64,000 nucleotides of DNA from Bacteroidota bacterium (lineage in GTDB: Bacteria > Bacteroidota > Bacteroidia > Bacteroidales > VadinHA17): assembly GCA_011049175.1 (NCBI GenBank), contig DSCJ01000115.1:1-64000 (forward strand), read 5' to 3'. Below are positions 8,364-19,338 of this stretch, piece after piece. Within the stretch, counting starts at the first letter, position 1; each line of letters begins with the position of its first letter. The translations under genes and the position numbers were made by a program. The notes under the pieces are model-generated. The model made no database searches and was not told the DNA's origin. It saw only the letters and a list, made by a program, of their open reading frames with translations.

Positions 8364-10649
8364 ATGGCAAAAATTACCAAGGAAGAAGCGCTGGAATATC
8401 ATTCCAAGGGCCGTCCCGGAAAAATTGAAGTGATCCCCACCACCCCCCATTCCACCCAGCGGGATCTGTCCCTGGCCTACACCCCCGGGGTAGCCTCCCC
8501 CTGTCTCGAAATCAAAGACCGCCCGGAAGACGTATTCCGGTACACCGCCAAGGGCAACCTGGTGGCGGTGGTAAGCAACGGCACGGCTGTTCTTGGTCTG
8601 GGCGATATCGGCGCCATGGCAGGAAAACCCGTTATGGAAGGGAAAGGCCTGCTTTTTAAGGTATTTGCCGATGTAGACGTATTCGATATTGAAGTGGATG
8701 AAAAAAATATTGACCGGCTGATCGAGATCGTGAAAGCTATTTCGCCTACATTCGGGGGTATCAACCTGGAAGATATCAAGGCTCCTGAATGCTTTGAAAT
8801 AGAACAACGTTTGATCGAAGAACTCGACATCCCGGTTTTCCATGATGACCAGCACGGAACCGCGATCATTTCCGGGGCAGGATTGCTAAATGCCCTGGAG
8901 ATCAGCGGAAAGAAAATCGACAAAATCAAAATGGTAGTCAGCGGCGCGGGAGCCGGAGCCATTGCCTGCACAAAATTCTATATATCGCTCGGCGTGAAAA
9001 AGGAAAACATCGTAATGTGCGACAGCAAGGGTGTGCTGAACAGGAAAAGAAAAGACCTGAACAAACACAAGCAGGAGTTTGTGACCGACAGGAATGTCGA
9101 TACCCTGGCCGATGCCGTTAAGGGAGCCGACCTGTTTCTGGGACTATCAGTTGCCGATCAGCTCACTCCCGAAATGCTGAAAACCATGGCCGACCACCCC
9201 ATTGTTTTTGCCATGGCCAACCCGAATCCGGAAATAGAATACGATGTGGCCGTAGCTACCCGCTCCGACCTGATCATGGCCACCGGCCGGTCGGACTACC
9301 CCAATCAGATCAACAACGTACTTGGTTTCCCCTTCATCTTCCGGGGCGCCCTGGATGTACGGGCCAGAAAGATAAACGAGGAAATGAAAATTGCCGCATG
9401 CAAGGCCCTGGCCGACCTGGCCAAAGAACCCGTGCCCGAACAGGTCAATACGGCTTACAATGTAAGGAATCTGTCCTTCGGGCGGGATTACATCATCCCC
9501 AAGCCGCTGGATCCCAGACTGATTACCCGGGTAGCTCCGGCTGTAGCAAAAGCGGCCATGGATACCGGCGTGGCACGTAAACCCATTACCGACTGGGAAG
9601 CCTATGAACTGGAACTGAACCGCCGGCTGGGTTACGGAAACAAGCTGGTAAACGATATCCTGCAAAAGGCCAAATCAGAGCCCAAACGGGTTGTTTATGC
9701 CGACGCCAGCAATTTCAAAGTACTGAAGGCCGTGCAGAGCGTGGTGCATGAAGGCATAGCCCGGCCCATCCTGCTCGGACCGAAGGACGAGATCATGGAA
9801 ATCATTCGCGAAAACAAACTGGAATTCGATGAAGAGATCCACATCATCGATCCTCGCTCCAAAGAAGAAGCCGGTCGAAGAAAAGAATTTGCCGACATCT
9901 ATTTCGCTAAAAGACAGCGTAAGGGAGCCACTCTGGACGAAGCCAGGGAGCTGATGTTCGACCGCGACCATTTCGGCATCATGATGGTGGAAACCGGACA
10001 GGCCGATGCCTTTATTTCTGGTTTTGCGCGGAAATATGCCGACGTAATCCGGCCTGCCCTGCAGATCGTGGGTACCAACAACACCCAGAAACATATTGCG
10101 GGTATGTACATCGTCATTACCAAGAAAGGACCGTTCTTCTTCGCCGACACCACAGTCAACATCAATCCCGATGCCCGAACCCTGGTAAACAACACCCTGC
10201 TCACGGCCGAAGAAGTGCGCAGGTTCAATATAGAACCCGTGGTGGCCCTGGTTTCCTATTCCAATTTCGGATCCATCAGAACCGGAAGCCCGCGCCTGGT
10301 ACAGGAGGCCATTGATATTCTCCACAAAGAACACCCCGATCTTATTGTCGACGGCGAAATGCAGGCCAACTTTGCTTTCAACCGGAGCCTCCGGGAAGGC
10401 AGGTTCCCGTTCACCAAACTTCAGGGAAAAGAGGTCAATACCATCATCTTCCCCAATCTGAGCTCGGGAAATATCGCCTATAAAATGATGCAGGAAATTG
10501 GAAATGCCGAAGTGATCGGGCCCATCCTGCTGGGGATCAACAAACCCATCCATATTCTTCAGCTCGATTCATCGGCCCGTGAGATCATCAATATGACCGG
10601 CATTGCTGTGGTGGATGCCCAGTGCCGGGCCGATGACACTTGCTTCTGA
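8364..10649 (+). CDS. maeB: NADP-dependent malic enzyme with phosphotransacetylase-like domain
   Basis: A 761-residue cytosolic enzyme that oxidatively decarboxylates malate to pyruvate. The N-terminal malic domain contains the catalytic tyrosine region [12 protein letters not shown] and the lysine/metal region [17 protein letters not shown] and HDDQHGTAI. The nucleotide-binding domain has [11 protein letters not shown]. The C-terminal part (about residues 430-761) is a phosphate acetyl/butyryltransferase-like domain, as in E. coli MaeB, where it is regulatory and binds acetyl-CoA. The ATG at 8364 ([13 protein letters not shown]) is preferred to the ORF track start at 8322. A strong terminator follows. 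Confidence 0.95.
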   Translation: MAKITKEEALEYHSKGRPGKIEVIPTTPHSTQRDLSLAYTPGVASPCLEIKDRPEDVFRYTAKGNLVAVVSNGTAVLGLGDIGAMAGKPVMEGKGLLFKVFADVDVFDIEVDEKNIDRLIEIVKAISPTFGGINLEDIKAPECFEIEQRLIEELDIPVFHDDQHGTAIISGAGLLNALEISGKKIDKIKMVVSGAGAGAIACTKFYISLGVKKENIVMCDSKGVLNRKRKDLNKHKQEFVTDRNVDTLADAVKGADLFLGLSVADQLTPEMLKTMADHPIVFAMANPNPEIEYDVAVATRSDLIMATGRSDYPNQINNVLGFPFIFRGALDVRARKINEEMKIAACKALADLAKEPVPEQVNTAYNVRNLSFGRDYIIPKPLDPRLITRVAPAVAKAAMDTGVARKPITDWEAYELELNRRLGYGNKLVNDILQKAKSEPKRVVYADASNFKVLKAVQSVVHEGIARPILLGPKDEIMEIIRENKLEFDEEIHIIDPRSKEEAGRRKEFADIYFAKRQRKGATLDEARELMFDRDHFGIMMVETGQADAFISGFARKYADVIRPALQIVGTNNTQKHIAGMYIVITKKGPFFFADTTVNINPDARTLVNNTLLTAEEVRRFNIEPVVALVSYSNFGSIRTGSPRLVQEAIDILHKEHPDLIVDGEMQANFAFNRSLREGRFPFTKLQGKEVNTIIFPNLSSGNIAYKMMQEIGNAEVIGPILLGINKPIHILQLDSSAREIINMTGIAVVDAQCRADDTCF

Positions 10650-10670
10650 ACCTTCTATGGCCTGAATGAA

Positions 10671-10716
10671 CAGAAAGGGGATTGCCTGCAGGAAAGGGCA
10701 GTCCCCTTTCTGTTTT
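10671..10716 (+). terminator. Rho-independent terminator after maeB
   Basis: A 16-bp stem, CAGAAAGGGGATTGCC / GGCAGTCCCCTTTCTG, with a single G-T wobble is followed by TTTTA. It separates maeB from ruvA. Confidence 0.88.
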
Positions 10717-10785
10717 ATCCAGGATACGCCTCCATCCTGTTAAATTTTCACTATTTTAGCCGCAGGTACCATAAATGGCGGCGGC

Positions 10786-11379
10786 ATGTACGAATACATC
10801 GAAGGATCCCTGGCAGAAATCTCCCCGACACATCTGGTGGTGGAAACCACGGGACTGGCTTACCACATACAGATATCCCTGTATTCCTATTCCCGGTATA
10901 CGGAAGAAGACCGGACCGGAAAAAAGGTTAAGGTGTATCTGCACCATATTGTAAGGGAAGATGCACAGTTGCTTTACGGATTCTATGACAGGCGGGAAAG
11001 ACAGATCTTTCGGCAGCTAATCTCGGTTTCCGGGGTAGGAGCGGGTACGGCCAGAATGATCCTTTCCGCACACCGGCCTGCAGAAATAGAAAAAGCCATT
11101 ATGCAGGCGGATGTCAACCTTCTGAAAAGCATCAAGGGAATCGGGATCAAATCGGCTCAGCGGATCATTGTTGACCTGAAAGGCAAAATAGGGAAAGATG
11201 CCGATGCCGGAGAAATTTTCGCCGCCGCAAGCAATACCCGGCGTGAAGAAGCGTTATCAGCATTGATAACACTGGGATTTCCGAAAGTCGCCGCCGGCAA
11301 GGTTATCGATTCCATTCTGGCTGAAAATCCGGAAGGGAATGTGGAAGAACTGATCAAGCTGGCGCTGAAACGGTTATAA
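10786..11379 (+). CDS. ruvA: Holliday junction branch migration subunit RuvA
   Basis: A 197-residue protein that binds four-way DNA junctions and loads the RuvB helicase. Seen are the N-terminal OB-fold (MYEYIEGSLAEISPTHLVVET), the paired helix-hairpin-helix region (ISVSGVGAGTARMIL and LKSIKGIGIKSAQRIIVDLKGKI), and the C-terminal RuvB-interacting domain (ALSALITLGFPK...VEELIKLALKRL). Length is normal. sprA starts 24 bp after its stop and is probably cotranscribed. ruvB and ruvC are not in the window. Confidence 0.97.
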   Translation: MYEYIEGSLAEISPTHLVVETTGLAYHIQISLYSYSRYTEEDRTGKKVKVYLHHIVREDAQLLYGFYDRRERQIFRQLISVSGVGAGTARMILSAHRPAEIEKAIMQADVNLLKSIKGIGIKSAQRIIVDLKGKIGKDADAGEIFAAASNTRREEALSALITLGFPKVAAGKVIDSILAENPEGNVEELIKLALKRL

Positions 11380-11403
11380 CCCTCTTTTTACACCGGATCG
11401 CTT

Positions 11404-14400
11404 TTGCACAGAAAGGTTAAATATATCTGTATACTGACCCTTGGACTGTGGGCCGGTCAGGTAGCCGGATGGTTTGCCTCTCCCGTGAATGCACAGGACC
11501 CCCGGCAGGATACAACCCGTATCCCCCCTCCCGATCTTCCCTACCCCATACCGGTACGTTCGCACACCCTTCCCGGAAAGAAGGTTGAATCTCCCCTGTT
11601 CCTGAAAAATCCGTCGAATTTCGAAACCCGGGTGGATTACGATACCGAAACCAACCGGTATATCATTTACGAAACTGTGGGAGGACTGGAGATAGACCTG
11701 CCCAGGGTCATGACACCTGAAGAATACAGGCAATACCGTTACGACCAGATCATGCGGGAATACTGGCGATTACATGCCAGCGGCGACGAATCGGCCGGGG
11801 CTTCGTCCCTGATCCCCAAAATTTATGTTGAAAGCGAAGTTTTCGATAAAATTTTCGGAACCAGCACCATCGACATCAAACCCCAGGGAACGGCCGAGCT
11901 GATCTTCGGCATCAATTCGTCGCGTATTGACAATCCGCAGCTCTCGGAAAAACTCCGCCGGGTTACCACTTTCGATTTCCAGGAAAAAATCCAGATGAAT
12001 GTTACCGGAAGTATTGGCGATAAAATGAAGCTGGGCGTAAATTACAATACCGAAGCCACCTTTGATTTTGAAAACAAGACCAAGCTGGAATATTCGGGCC
12101 ATGAAGACGAGATCATCAAAAAAATCGAGGCAGGCGACGTCACCTTACCCCTGTCGGGCTCATTGATCACCGGAAGCCAGAGCCTGTTCGGGTTGAAAAC
12201 CGAACTGCAGTTCGGCCGGCTCACAGTCACCAGCGTTTTTTCCCAACAGAAGGGGGAAACCTCTGTGATTGAGGTAAAAGGCGGAGCCCAGCAGAACGAA
12301 TTCGAAGTGTTTGTTGACGAATACGATGCCAACCGGCATTTTTTCCTCTCACACTACTTCCGGGAAAGGTACAACGAGGCCCTGGCCAACCTCCCGGTGA
12401 TCAATTCACCCGTCCAGATTACCCGGGTGGAAGTGTGGGTTACCAACAAAAACAGCGATTTCGAGAATTCCAGGAATATCGTTGCCTTTATGGACCTGGG
12501 TGAAAACGAACGCATTCACAATGCCTATTTCACTCCCGATCCCGCCTATCCTTTCCCCGATAACCGGAGCAATTCCCTGTACGATGAAATGACGGGACCA
12601 TACAACGTGCGCGATATCAGCACAGTTTCCCAGGTACTCGACGGTTTCCCCGCTGCCGATTTCAGTATCGGGCAGGATTTCGAGAAGATTGAAAATGCCC
12701 GCAAGCTGGCCCCTAACGAATATACTTTTCATCCCACCCTGGGATACATTTCCCTGAACGCAGTCCTGCATTCCGATGAAGTGCTGGCAGTGGCCTATGA
12801 ATTCAGGGCAAACGGAAAAGTGTACCAGGTAGGAGAATTTTCCTTCGACGGAATCAATGCCCCCGACGCCCTCATCCTCAAACTCCTGAAAGGCACTAAC
12901 CTAACCCCAAAACTGCCCACCTGGGACCTGATGATGAAGAATATTTATGCTATCGGAGCATACCAGGTCAACCCGCAGAATTTCGAGATGAACATCATTT
13001 ACATGGATGACCAGGCCGGGACAGGAATCAATTATATCCGGGAAGGGGATATAAAAGATCAGATCCTGCTGCGGGTGATGAACCTCGACAACCTGAACAG
13101 CCAGATGGATCCTTATCCCGACGGGATGTTCGATTTCATTGAAGGGGTGACCATTCTTCCGTCCAACGGCAGGGTTATTTTCCCCGTGCTGGAACCGTTC
13201 GGCTCTTACCTGAGGGAAAAGATCGGGAACGATGCCCTTGCCGACAAATACGTATTCGAAGAACTGTATGACTCCACTCTGGCCCGGGCCATTCAGGTGG
13301 CTGAAAAAAATAAATTCAGGCTGCAGGGAACCTACCAGTCGTCTGTCAGTTCCGAGATTCCTCTGAATGCCCTCAATGTACCACAAGGCTCGGTGGTGGT
13401 AACGGCCGGAGGCATCCAGCTGAAAGAAAACATCGACTATACAGTGGATTACACTCTTGGCAGGGTTAACATCCTCAACACCGGGCTTCTCGAATCGGGA
13501 ACCCCCATCCGGATATCTTTGGAAAGCAATCAGCTGTTCAATATCCAGACAAAAACCCTGGTGGGATCGCACTTCGATTACCGGATATCGGATAATTTCA
13601 ATGTCGGGGCCACCATCCTGAACCTTACGGAACGCCCACTGACCCAGAAAGTAAACATCGGGAACGAACCCATATCGAATACTATATGGGGGGTCAATTC
13701 TTCCTTCCATACCGAAGCGCCCTTTATCACCCGGATGGTGGATTTCCTTCCCTTCGTCAATACCAACCAGCCCTCTTCCATCACCTTCTTCGGCGAATTT
13801 GCCCACCTCATCCCTGGGCACAGCCGGGCTATTGAAAAACAGGGAATTACATACATCGATGATTTCGAAGGCAGTGAAACCAGCATCGATCTGAAGTCTA
13901 TCCCCCCCTGGGTGCATGCCAGCACACCCCAGGGACAACCCGACATGTTCCCGGAAGGAGCCCTTAGCAACAATCTGGCGTACGGGTTTAACCGGGCCCG
14001 GTTGGCCTGGTACGTGATCGACCCCCTGTTCCTGAGGAACAATTCCTCCACACCGGCACACATAAAAAACAATCCCGACCTGCAGTCGAGCCACTATGTA
14101 AGGGAAGTATTCGAAAAGGAAATATGGCCCAACAAGGAAAGTCCCAGCGGCATCCCCACCAATATTGCCGTTCTCAATCTATCCTTCTATCCCAGGGAAA
14201 AAGGTCCCTACAATTACGATACAGGCCCCTCCATGTATTCGGCAGGACTCGATCCATCAGGATACCTGTCGTCTCCCGAAACCAGGTGGGGGGGCATCAT
14301 GCGCGAAGTCCCTATCAAGGATTTTGAAACCTCAAATATCCAGTTTATCGAATTCTGGCTGATGGATCCCTTTGTGGAAGACAGCCTCAACCCCGGCGGG

Positions 14401-17400
14401 GAACTGTATATTAACCTGGGAAACGTATCTGAAGATATTCTTCGCGACGGCAGAAAAAGCTTTGAGAACGGGCTGCCAACCTCGCCGGAAGAAGAAGCCC
14501 TGATGGATACCACGGTATGGGGACGTGTTCCAAAAACACAGTCGCTGGTAAAGGCATTCGACCAGGCCGCACGGAAACAGCAGGATATCGGGCTTGACGG
14601 ACTGAATAATGAGCAGGAACAGGAGTTTTACAACGACTATGTTCAGCAGATCTCTTCACAGGTCAGTGATCCGGCCATGAGGGAAGAGCTCATCAATGAT
14701 CCTGCACAGGATGATTTTCATTACTTCCGGGGATCGGACTACGATGCCATGGAACTCGGCATTCTGGAGCGGTACAAGAAATACAACGGGCTGGAGGGAA
14801 ATTCCCCGGCCTTCGAGGAAACGACCGAAGATTACCCCACCAGCGGCTCCACCCTGCCGAATGAAGAAGATATCAACCGCGACAACACCCTGAGCGAAAC
14901 AGAAAGCTACTACCAGTACAAGGTCGACATAAGGCAGGATTTCTTCGATGTGGGCCGGAATTACATCATCAACCGCGAAAGAGCCACCGTGGAATTTGCC
15001 AACGGAAAACAATCTTCCGTCGACTGGTATCAGTTCCGTATCCCGGTGACCGATTTTGAACGGATTGTTGGGAACATCCAGGATTTCAAATCCATTCGTT
15101 TTGTACGCCTGTTCCTAAAAGGTTTCGAAAAAGAAACCCACCTGCGGTTCGCCCGATTCGAGCTTATCAGGGGAGAGTGGAGAAAATACAACCTCAGCAT
15201 ATGGGAGGGAGGAGAACGGGAAACCACCGAGGAACTGACCGACGCATCCTTCGAGATCGGATCGGTAAACATCGAGGAGAACGGGGGCAAGGACCCCGTT
15301 AACTACGTTCTTCCTCCCGGAATTACCCGCGTGATTGACCCCACCAATCCCGAGCTCAGGCAGCTCAACGAACAGTCCATCGTACTGAAAGTACGTGACC
15401 TGGCCGACGGGGATGCCCGTGCCGCTTTCCGGAACGTGAATCTTGATATCAGGCAGTACAAAAGGCTGGAAATGGAAGTACATGCCGAGGCCCTTCCGGG
15501 AATCAACCTTCAGGACGATGAAATCCACGTTTTTATCAGACTTGGATCCGATTACCGAAACAATTTCTATGAATACGAAATTCCGGTCAAACTCACACCT
15601 CCCAAACCCCCCGGAGGCTACAGCAACGAAAGCGCGGACGACCGGCGCATCGTGTGGCCCGAGGAAAACCGCTTTGACATCCCCCTGGAACTGTTCCAGG
15701 ACGTGAAGCAAACCCGGAACAATGAAATGCAAAACCCGGCAAACCGGGTGTCGGTGAATGACCTTTTTTCCATGATCGTTGACGGACGCCGCGTCAGTGT
15801 AACAGGCAACCCCAACCTCAGCAATATCCGCACCATCATGATCGGGATCAGAAACCCCTCACAACAACGTAATCAGGCTTCAGACGACGGCCTCCCCAAA
15901 TCGGCGGAAGTGTGGATGAATGAACTCCGGCTGACGCATTTCAATGAGGAAGGAGGATGGGCCGCCAATGCCAGGGTCACCACCCGCCTGGCCGACCTGG
16001 GATCGATCGACATAGCCGGCAGCACCAGTACCCCCGGTTTCGGAAGCATAGAAAAAAAAGTGAATGAACGGAGCAAGGAAACGATCATGCAGTACGATAT
16101 ATCGTCCAATCTGGAACTGGGGAAATTCCTGCCCGATGCGTTGAATTTCCGCATACCCATGTATATCGGTTTTTCAGAAGGGATCATCAACCCGCAGTAC
16201 AACCCCCTCGATCCGGATATCCCGCTGAGAAAGGCCCTTAACAATGCCGAAACCCGCGCTGAACGCGATTCCATCCTGAAAAATTCACAGGATATCACCC
16301 GGAGGAAATCCATCAATTTCACCAATGTGCGAATCGAAAAAAGGCAGGGGAAACCCCATTTCTGGGATATTTCTAATTTCGCCTTCAGCTACAGCTATCA
16401 CGAAACATACCACCGCGATATAAAAACCGATTTTCATATACAGAAAAATTACCGGGGAACCATCAACTATATCTATAATGCCCGGCCGAAACCCGTTGTT
16501 CCCTTTCAACAGTCGCAGCTGTTCCGCCGGCCGATTTTCCGCCTGATCAGGGACTTTAACTTCAACTACATGCCTTCGCATATCTCCCTGCGAACCGATA
16601 TGTACCGGTATTACGAAGAAAAAAAGCTGAGGAAAATCGACCATCCCGATCTGAGGATCGAACCCACATTCAGGAAAGATTTTGAATGGAATACCTATTT
16701 CGACCTGAAATACGACCTCACCCGGGCATTGAAGATCGATTTTTCCTCATCCAACACCGCCCGGATCGATGAACCGGAAGGAGGGGTTGACCGGGAACGC
16801 TATGAAGACGGCTATACCCTGTGGAAAGATTCTGTCCTGACCAACCTGAAAAATATGGGACGTACCATTTCCTACCACCACAGCCTGAACGTAAACTATA
16901 CCCTTCCCATCAACAAGATCCCCCTGTTCAACTGGATCACCGTGAATGCCCGGTACAACGCTACCTTCGGATGGGATGCCGGCCCGCAATTTGCCGATAC
17001 TTCGGATATTGAACTCGGAAACACCATCAAGAATTCCAATACCGGTCAGCTGTCGGGACAACTGAATATGAACAACCTGTACAATAAGGTGGGTTTCCTG
17101 AAAAAGGTCAATGACAAGTACCGGAATAACCGCAGGGTGGATACCCGGGAAAAGGAATACAAAACCGTTACTTATGAAAGAAAGGGGGTATACATTTCCG
17201 ATAACCGGCCCAGATCCATCGTGCATAATCTGAAAACAGAAGACATACAGGTAACCATCTTTGATGAGAATAACCGGGAAATCGATCTGGATGTGGAAAT
17301 AATGGATGAAAGGAGGATACGCATCAACAGCGATACCATTTACCGGGGCACCCGGGTGGTAGTGGAAGGACAGGTGGAAAAAGGCGAAAGCGTGCTTACA

Positions 17401-18831
17401 CTCATAGCCGACAACCTGGCACGTATCCTGATGTCGGTCAAGAATGTTTCCATATCCTATTCGCAAACCCAGGGAACCCTTCTGCCCGGATACCTTCCCG
17501 AAACCCGCTTTTATACGGCCGGCCTGATGGATGTGAACGGCATGCTCTCTCCCGGCTGGGAATTTATTCTGGGTGTACAGGACAGGGATTTCCTGGAAAG
17601 AAGCATCGGAAACGACTGGCTGACCACCGACCCCAGAATGATCTCTCCCTATGTAATGACCCACAATGAAAACTTCAACCTGCGCAGCACCCTTGAACCC
17701 ATCCCCGGCATGCGCATCGATGTAACAGCCACCCGCAGGTTCTCAAAGAACATGAACGAGTATTATACCTATGACGATTCGCTGGGAAGGATCGTTGTTT
17801 CCAATCCCATAACCACCGGAAATTTCAGTATCAGCATGATTACCTGGGGAACCGCCTTCAAAAAAATCTCTTCAGACAACCGGTATGCATCGGAAATTTT
17901 CAACAAAATGAAAGATTATGCTTCCATCATTTCGGCCAGGCTGGCAGCAGAACGGGTGGCCAGTCCGGAACACGGCTATAACCCGAATGCCCACGAAATA
18001 ATAGAAGGAAGGAAATTTTACGACGGGTACGGACCCACCTCCCAGCAGGTGCTGATCCCGGCATTCATGGCAGCATATACCAACCGCGACCCTGACAGGA
18101 TCACCATCGATCCCTTCCCGTCTCTGTTGCATATCATGCCGAACTGGCGACTAACTTACGAAGGACTTTCAAACATTGAATTCCTGCAAACCTTTATCCG
18201 CTCCATTACCATCAACCACCAGTACCGCTCCTCATACGATGTGGCGGGCTACTCCAGCAACTTGGAATACGAGCCCGGGGAAGACGGCTTCAGCTATGTA
18301 CGCGATATGACCGGAGGGAATTTTCTGCCTCCCAATGAGATCAGTGCGGTCTCTATCAATGAGCAGTTCAGCCCCCTGATCAATTTTGAAATGAACTGGG
18401 TTAACAGCCTCACCTCCCGCATAGAATACCGGAAATCACGGTCCCTGGCACTCAGTTTCGCTAACAACCAGCTGACCGATGTTATGAACAATGAGCTCAT
18501 TATTGGAGCCGGTTACCGTTTCGATGAAGTGCAGTTCATCATCCGTACCGGAGGGGGAGAAAAACAATTCAAGAGCGACCTGAATGTAAGACTTGACCTT
18601 TCGGTGCGCGACAGCAAAACCGTGCTGAGAAAGCTGGTAGAAGAACAGGATCAGATCACGGCAGGCCAGCAACGCATTGCCCTTCAACTCAGTGCCGACT
18701 ACGTGCTGAGCGACCGGTTCAACCTGCGGCTGTTCTTCGACAAGGACATTTCCAATCCCTATGTTTACAGAACTTTCCCCACCAGCAATACCAATTTCGG
18801 CTTCAGTGTCAGGTTTACCCTGGCCCAGTAG
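11404..18831 (+). CDS. sprA: Type IX secretion outer-membrane channel SprA (Sov)
   Basis: A 2475-residue outer-membrane protein, matching in size and sequence style SprA of Flavobacterium and Sov of Porphyromonas. From established work, SprA forms the very large single-chain beta barrel through which type IX substrates cross the outer membrane. It starts at TTG: the frame is open only from 11380 and contains no other start codon before the signal peptide (YICILTLGLWAGQVAGWFASPVNAQ). Long stretches of alternating aromatic/polar residues follow, such as FDFEKKI-like and RIDVTATRRFSKNMNEYYTY strands. The C-terminus ends FGFSVRFTLAQ, a strand-like ending usual for outer-membrane barrels. No frameshift was found over 7.4 kb. 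A type IX cargo protein is encoded at 51577-52080 and would be a client. Confidence 0.95.
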   Translation: MHRKVKYICILTLGLWAGQVAGWFASPVNAQDPRQDTTRIPPPDLPYPIPVRSHTLPGKKVESPLFLKNPSNFETRVDYDTETNRYIIYETVGGLEIDLPRVMTPEEYRQYRYDQIMREYWRLHASGDESAGASSLIPKIYVESEVFDKIFGTSTIDIKPQGTAELIFGINSSRIDNPQLSEKLRRVTTFDFQEKIQMNVTGSIGDKMKLGVNYNTEATFDFENKTKLEYSGHEDEIIKKIEAGDVTLPLSGSLITGSQSLFGLKTELQFGRLTVTSVFSQQKGETSVIEVKGGAQQNEFEVFVDEYDANRHFFLSHYFRERYNEALANLPVINSPVQITRVEVWVTNKNSDFENSRNIVAFMDLGENERIHNAYFTPDPAYPFPDNRSNSLYDEMTGPYNVRDISTVSQVLDGFPAADFSIGQDFEKIENARKLAPNEYTFHPTLGYISLNAVLHSDEVLAVAYEFRANGKVYQVGEFSFDGINAPDALILKLLKGTNLTPKLPTWDLMMKNIYAIGAYQVNPQNFEMNIIYMDDQAGTGINYIREGDIKDQILLRVMNLDNLNSQMDPYPDGMFDFIEGVTILPSNGRVIFPVLEPFGSYLREKIGNDALADKYVFEELYDSTLARAIQVAEKNKFRLQGTYQSSVSSEIPLNALNVPQGSVVVTAGGIQLKENIDYTVDYTLGRVNILNTGLLESGTPIRISLESNQLFNIQTKTLVGSHFDYRISDNFNVGATILNLTERPLTQKVNIGNEPISNTIWGVNSSFHTEAPFITRMVDFLPFVNTNQPSSITFFGEFAHLIPGHSRAIEKQGITYIDDFEGSETSIDLKSIPPWVHASTPQGQPDMFPEGALSNNLAYGFNRARLAWYVIDPLFLRNNSSTPAHIKNNPDLQSSHYVREVFEKEIWPNKESPSGIPTNIAVLNLSFYPREKGPYNYDTGPSMYSAGLDPSGYLSSPETRWGGIMREVPIKDFETSNIQFIEFWLMDPFVEDSLNPGGELYINLGNVSEDILRDGRKSFENGLPTSPEEEALMDTTVWGRVPKTQSLVKAFDQAARKQQDIGLDGLNNEQEQEFYNDYVQQISSQVSDPAMREELINDPAQDDFHYFRGSDYDAMELGILERYKKYNGLEGNSPAFEETTEDYPTSGSTLPNEEDINRDNTLSETESYYQYKVDIRQDFFDVGRNYIINRERATVEFANGKQSSVDWYQFRIPVTDFERIVGNIQDFKSIRFVRLFLKGFEKETHLRFARFELIRGEWRKYNLSIWEGGERETTEELTDASFEIGSVNIEENGGKDPVNYVLPPGITRVIDPTNPELRQLNEQSIVLKVRDLADGDARAAFRNVNLDIRQYKRLEMEVHAEALPGINLQDDEIHVFIRLGSDYRNNFYEYEIPVKLTPPKPPGGYSNESADDRRIVWPEENRFDIPLELFQDVKQTRNNEMQNPANRVSVNDLFSMIVDGRRVSVTGNPNLSNIRTIMIGIRNPSQQRNQASDDGLPKSAEVWMNELRLTHFNEEGGWAANARVTTRLADLGSIDIAGSTSTPGFGSIEKKVNERSKETIMQYDISSNLELGKFLPDALNFRIPMYIGFSEGIINPQYNPLDPDIPLRKALNNAETRAERDSILKNSQDITRRKSINFTNVRIEKRQGKPHFWDISNFAFSYSYHETYHRDIKTDFHIQKNYRGTINYIYNARPKPVVPFQQSQLFRRPIFRLIRDFNFNYMPSHISLRTDMYRYYEEKKLRKIDHPDLRIEPTFRKDFEWNTYFDLKYDLTRALKIDFSSSNTARIDEPEGGVDRERYEDGYTLWKDSVLTNLKNMGRTISYHHSLNVNYTLPINKIPLFNWITVNARYNATFGWDAGPQFADTSDIELGNTIKNSNTGQLSGQLNMNNLYNKVGFLKKVNDKYRNNRRVDTREKEYKTVTYERKGVYISDNRPRSIVHNLKTEDIQVTIFDENNREIDLDVEIMDERRIRINSDTIYRGTRVVVEGQVEKGESVLTLIADNLARILMSVKNVSISYSQTQGTLLPGYLPETRFYTAGLMDVNGMLSPGWEFILGVQDRDFLERSIGNDWLTTDPRMISPYVMTHNENFNLRSTLEPIPGMRIDVTATRRFSKNMNEYYTYDDSLGRIVVSNPITTGNFSISMITWGTAFKKISSDNRYASEIFNKMKDYASIISARLAAERVASPEHGYNPNAHEIIEGRKFYDGYGPTSQQVLIPAFMAAYTNRDPDRITIDPFPSLLHIMPNWRLTYEGLSNIEFLQTFIRSITINHQYRSSYDVAGYSSNLEYEPGEDGFSYVRDMTGGNFLPPNEISAVSINEQFSPLINFEMNWVNSLTSRIEYRKSRSLALSFANNQLTDVMNNELIIGAGYRFDEVQFIIRTGGGEKQFKSDLNVRLDLSVRDSKTVLRKLVEEQDQITAGQQRIALQLSADYVLSDRFNLRLFFDKDISNPYVYRTFPTSNTNFGFSVRFTLAQ

Positions 18832-18861
18832 TTTGCTTTTCTTAAATTTTATGTATTTTTG
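18832..18861 (+). promoter_or_regulatory. Promoter of gcvH
   Basis: TTTG at 18832-18835 (-33) and TATTTTTG at 18854-18861 (-7) are separated by 18 bases, matching the Bacteroidota primary-sigma promoter. It lies directly after the sprA stop and 28 bases before the gcvH ATG. Confidence 0.6.
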
Positions 18862-18889
18862 GTTCAGCCAACCCTTAAAAACCTGAATT

Positions 18890-19270
18890 ATGAATATACC
18901 AAAAAACCTGAAGTACACAGAAGACCATGAATGGATACGAGTAGAAGGGAAGGAAGCCTTTGTGGGGGTAACCGATTTTGCCCAGGGAGAACTGGGTGAT
19001 GTGGTATTCATTGAAATTGAAACCGCCGGGGAATCGCTCGGCAAAGGAGAGGCCTTCGGCACCATCGAAGCGGTAAAAACGGTAAGTGACCTGTTCATGC
19101 CGGTATCGGGAAAAGTGGAGGAAGTCAATCCTGAGCTGGAAAACAACCCGGAGATCGTAAACAAGGATCCTTACGGGAAAGGATGGATGATCAAAATCAC
19201 CCCCTCCGATCTGTCGGAACTGGACAGCCTGCTCTCCCCGGAAGAGTATGAAGCTTTGCTGAACAAATAA
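18890..19270 (+). CDS. gcvH: Glycine cleavage system H protein
   Basis: A 126-residue lipoyl carrier protein that shuttles the aminomethyl group between the P, T and L proteins of glycine cleavage. The lipoyl-lysine is Lys63 in GTIEAVKTVSDL. The rest (YTEDHEWIRVEGKEAFVGVTDFAQGELGDVVFIE ... NKDPYGKGWMIKI) is a full match to the family. It stands alone, with its own promoter and terminator; gcvT and gcvP are not in the window. It could also serve in lipoate transfer, as H proteins do in some bacteria. Confidence 0.97.
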   Translation: MNIPKNLKYTEDHEWIRVEGKEAFVGVTDFAQGELGDVVFIEIETAGESLGKGEAFGTIEAVKTVSDLFMPVSGKVEEVNPELENNPEIVNKDPYGKGWMIKITPSDLSELDSLLSPEEYEALLNK

Positions 19271-19288
19271 TATACGAATCGGTTTCCC

Positions 19289-19319
19289 AACCCCGGCGGT
19301 TTTCCACCGGGGTTTTTTA
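19289..19319 (+). terminator. Rho-independent terminator after gcvH
   Basis: Stem AACCCCGG / CCGGGGTT with a 10-base loop, followed by TTTTTT. Confidence 0.85.
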
Positions 19320-19338
19320 TTTTTACTGTAAAAATACC

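Noticed and set aside
12901-17664. Long minus-strand ORFs (397 aa at 12901-14094, 305 aa at 16747-17664) inside sprA
   Set aside because: They are shadows of the sprA frame. Their translations are rich in His/Gly/Gln/Val without domain features, and sprA is fully supported.
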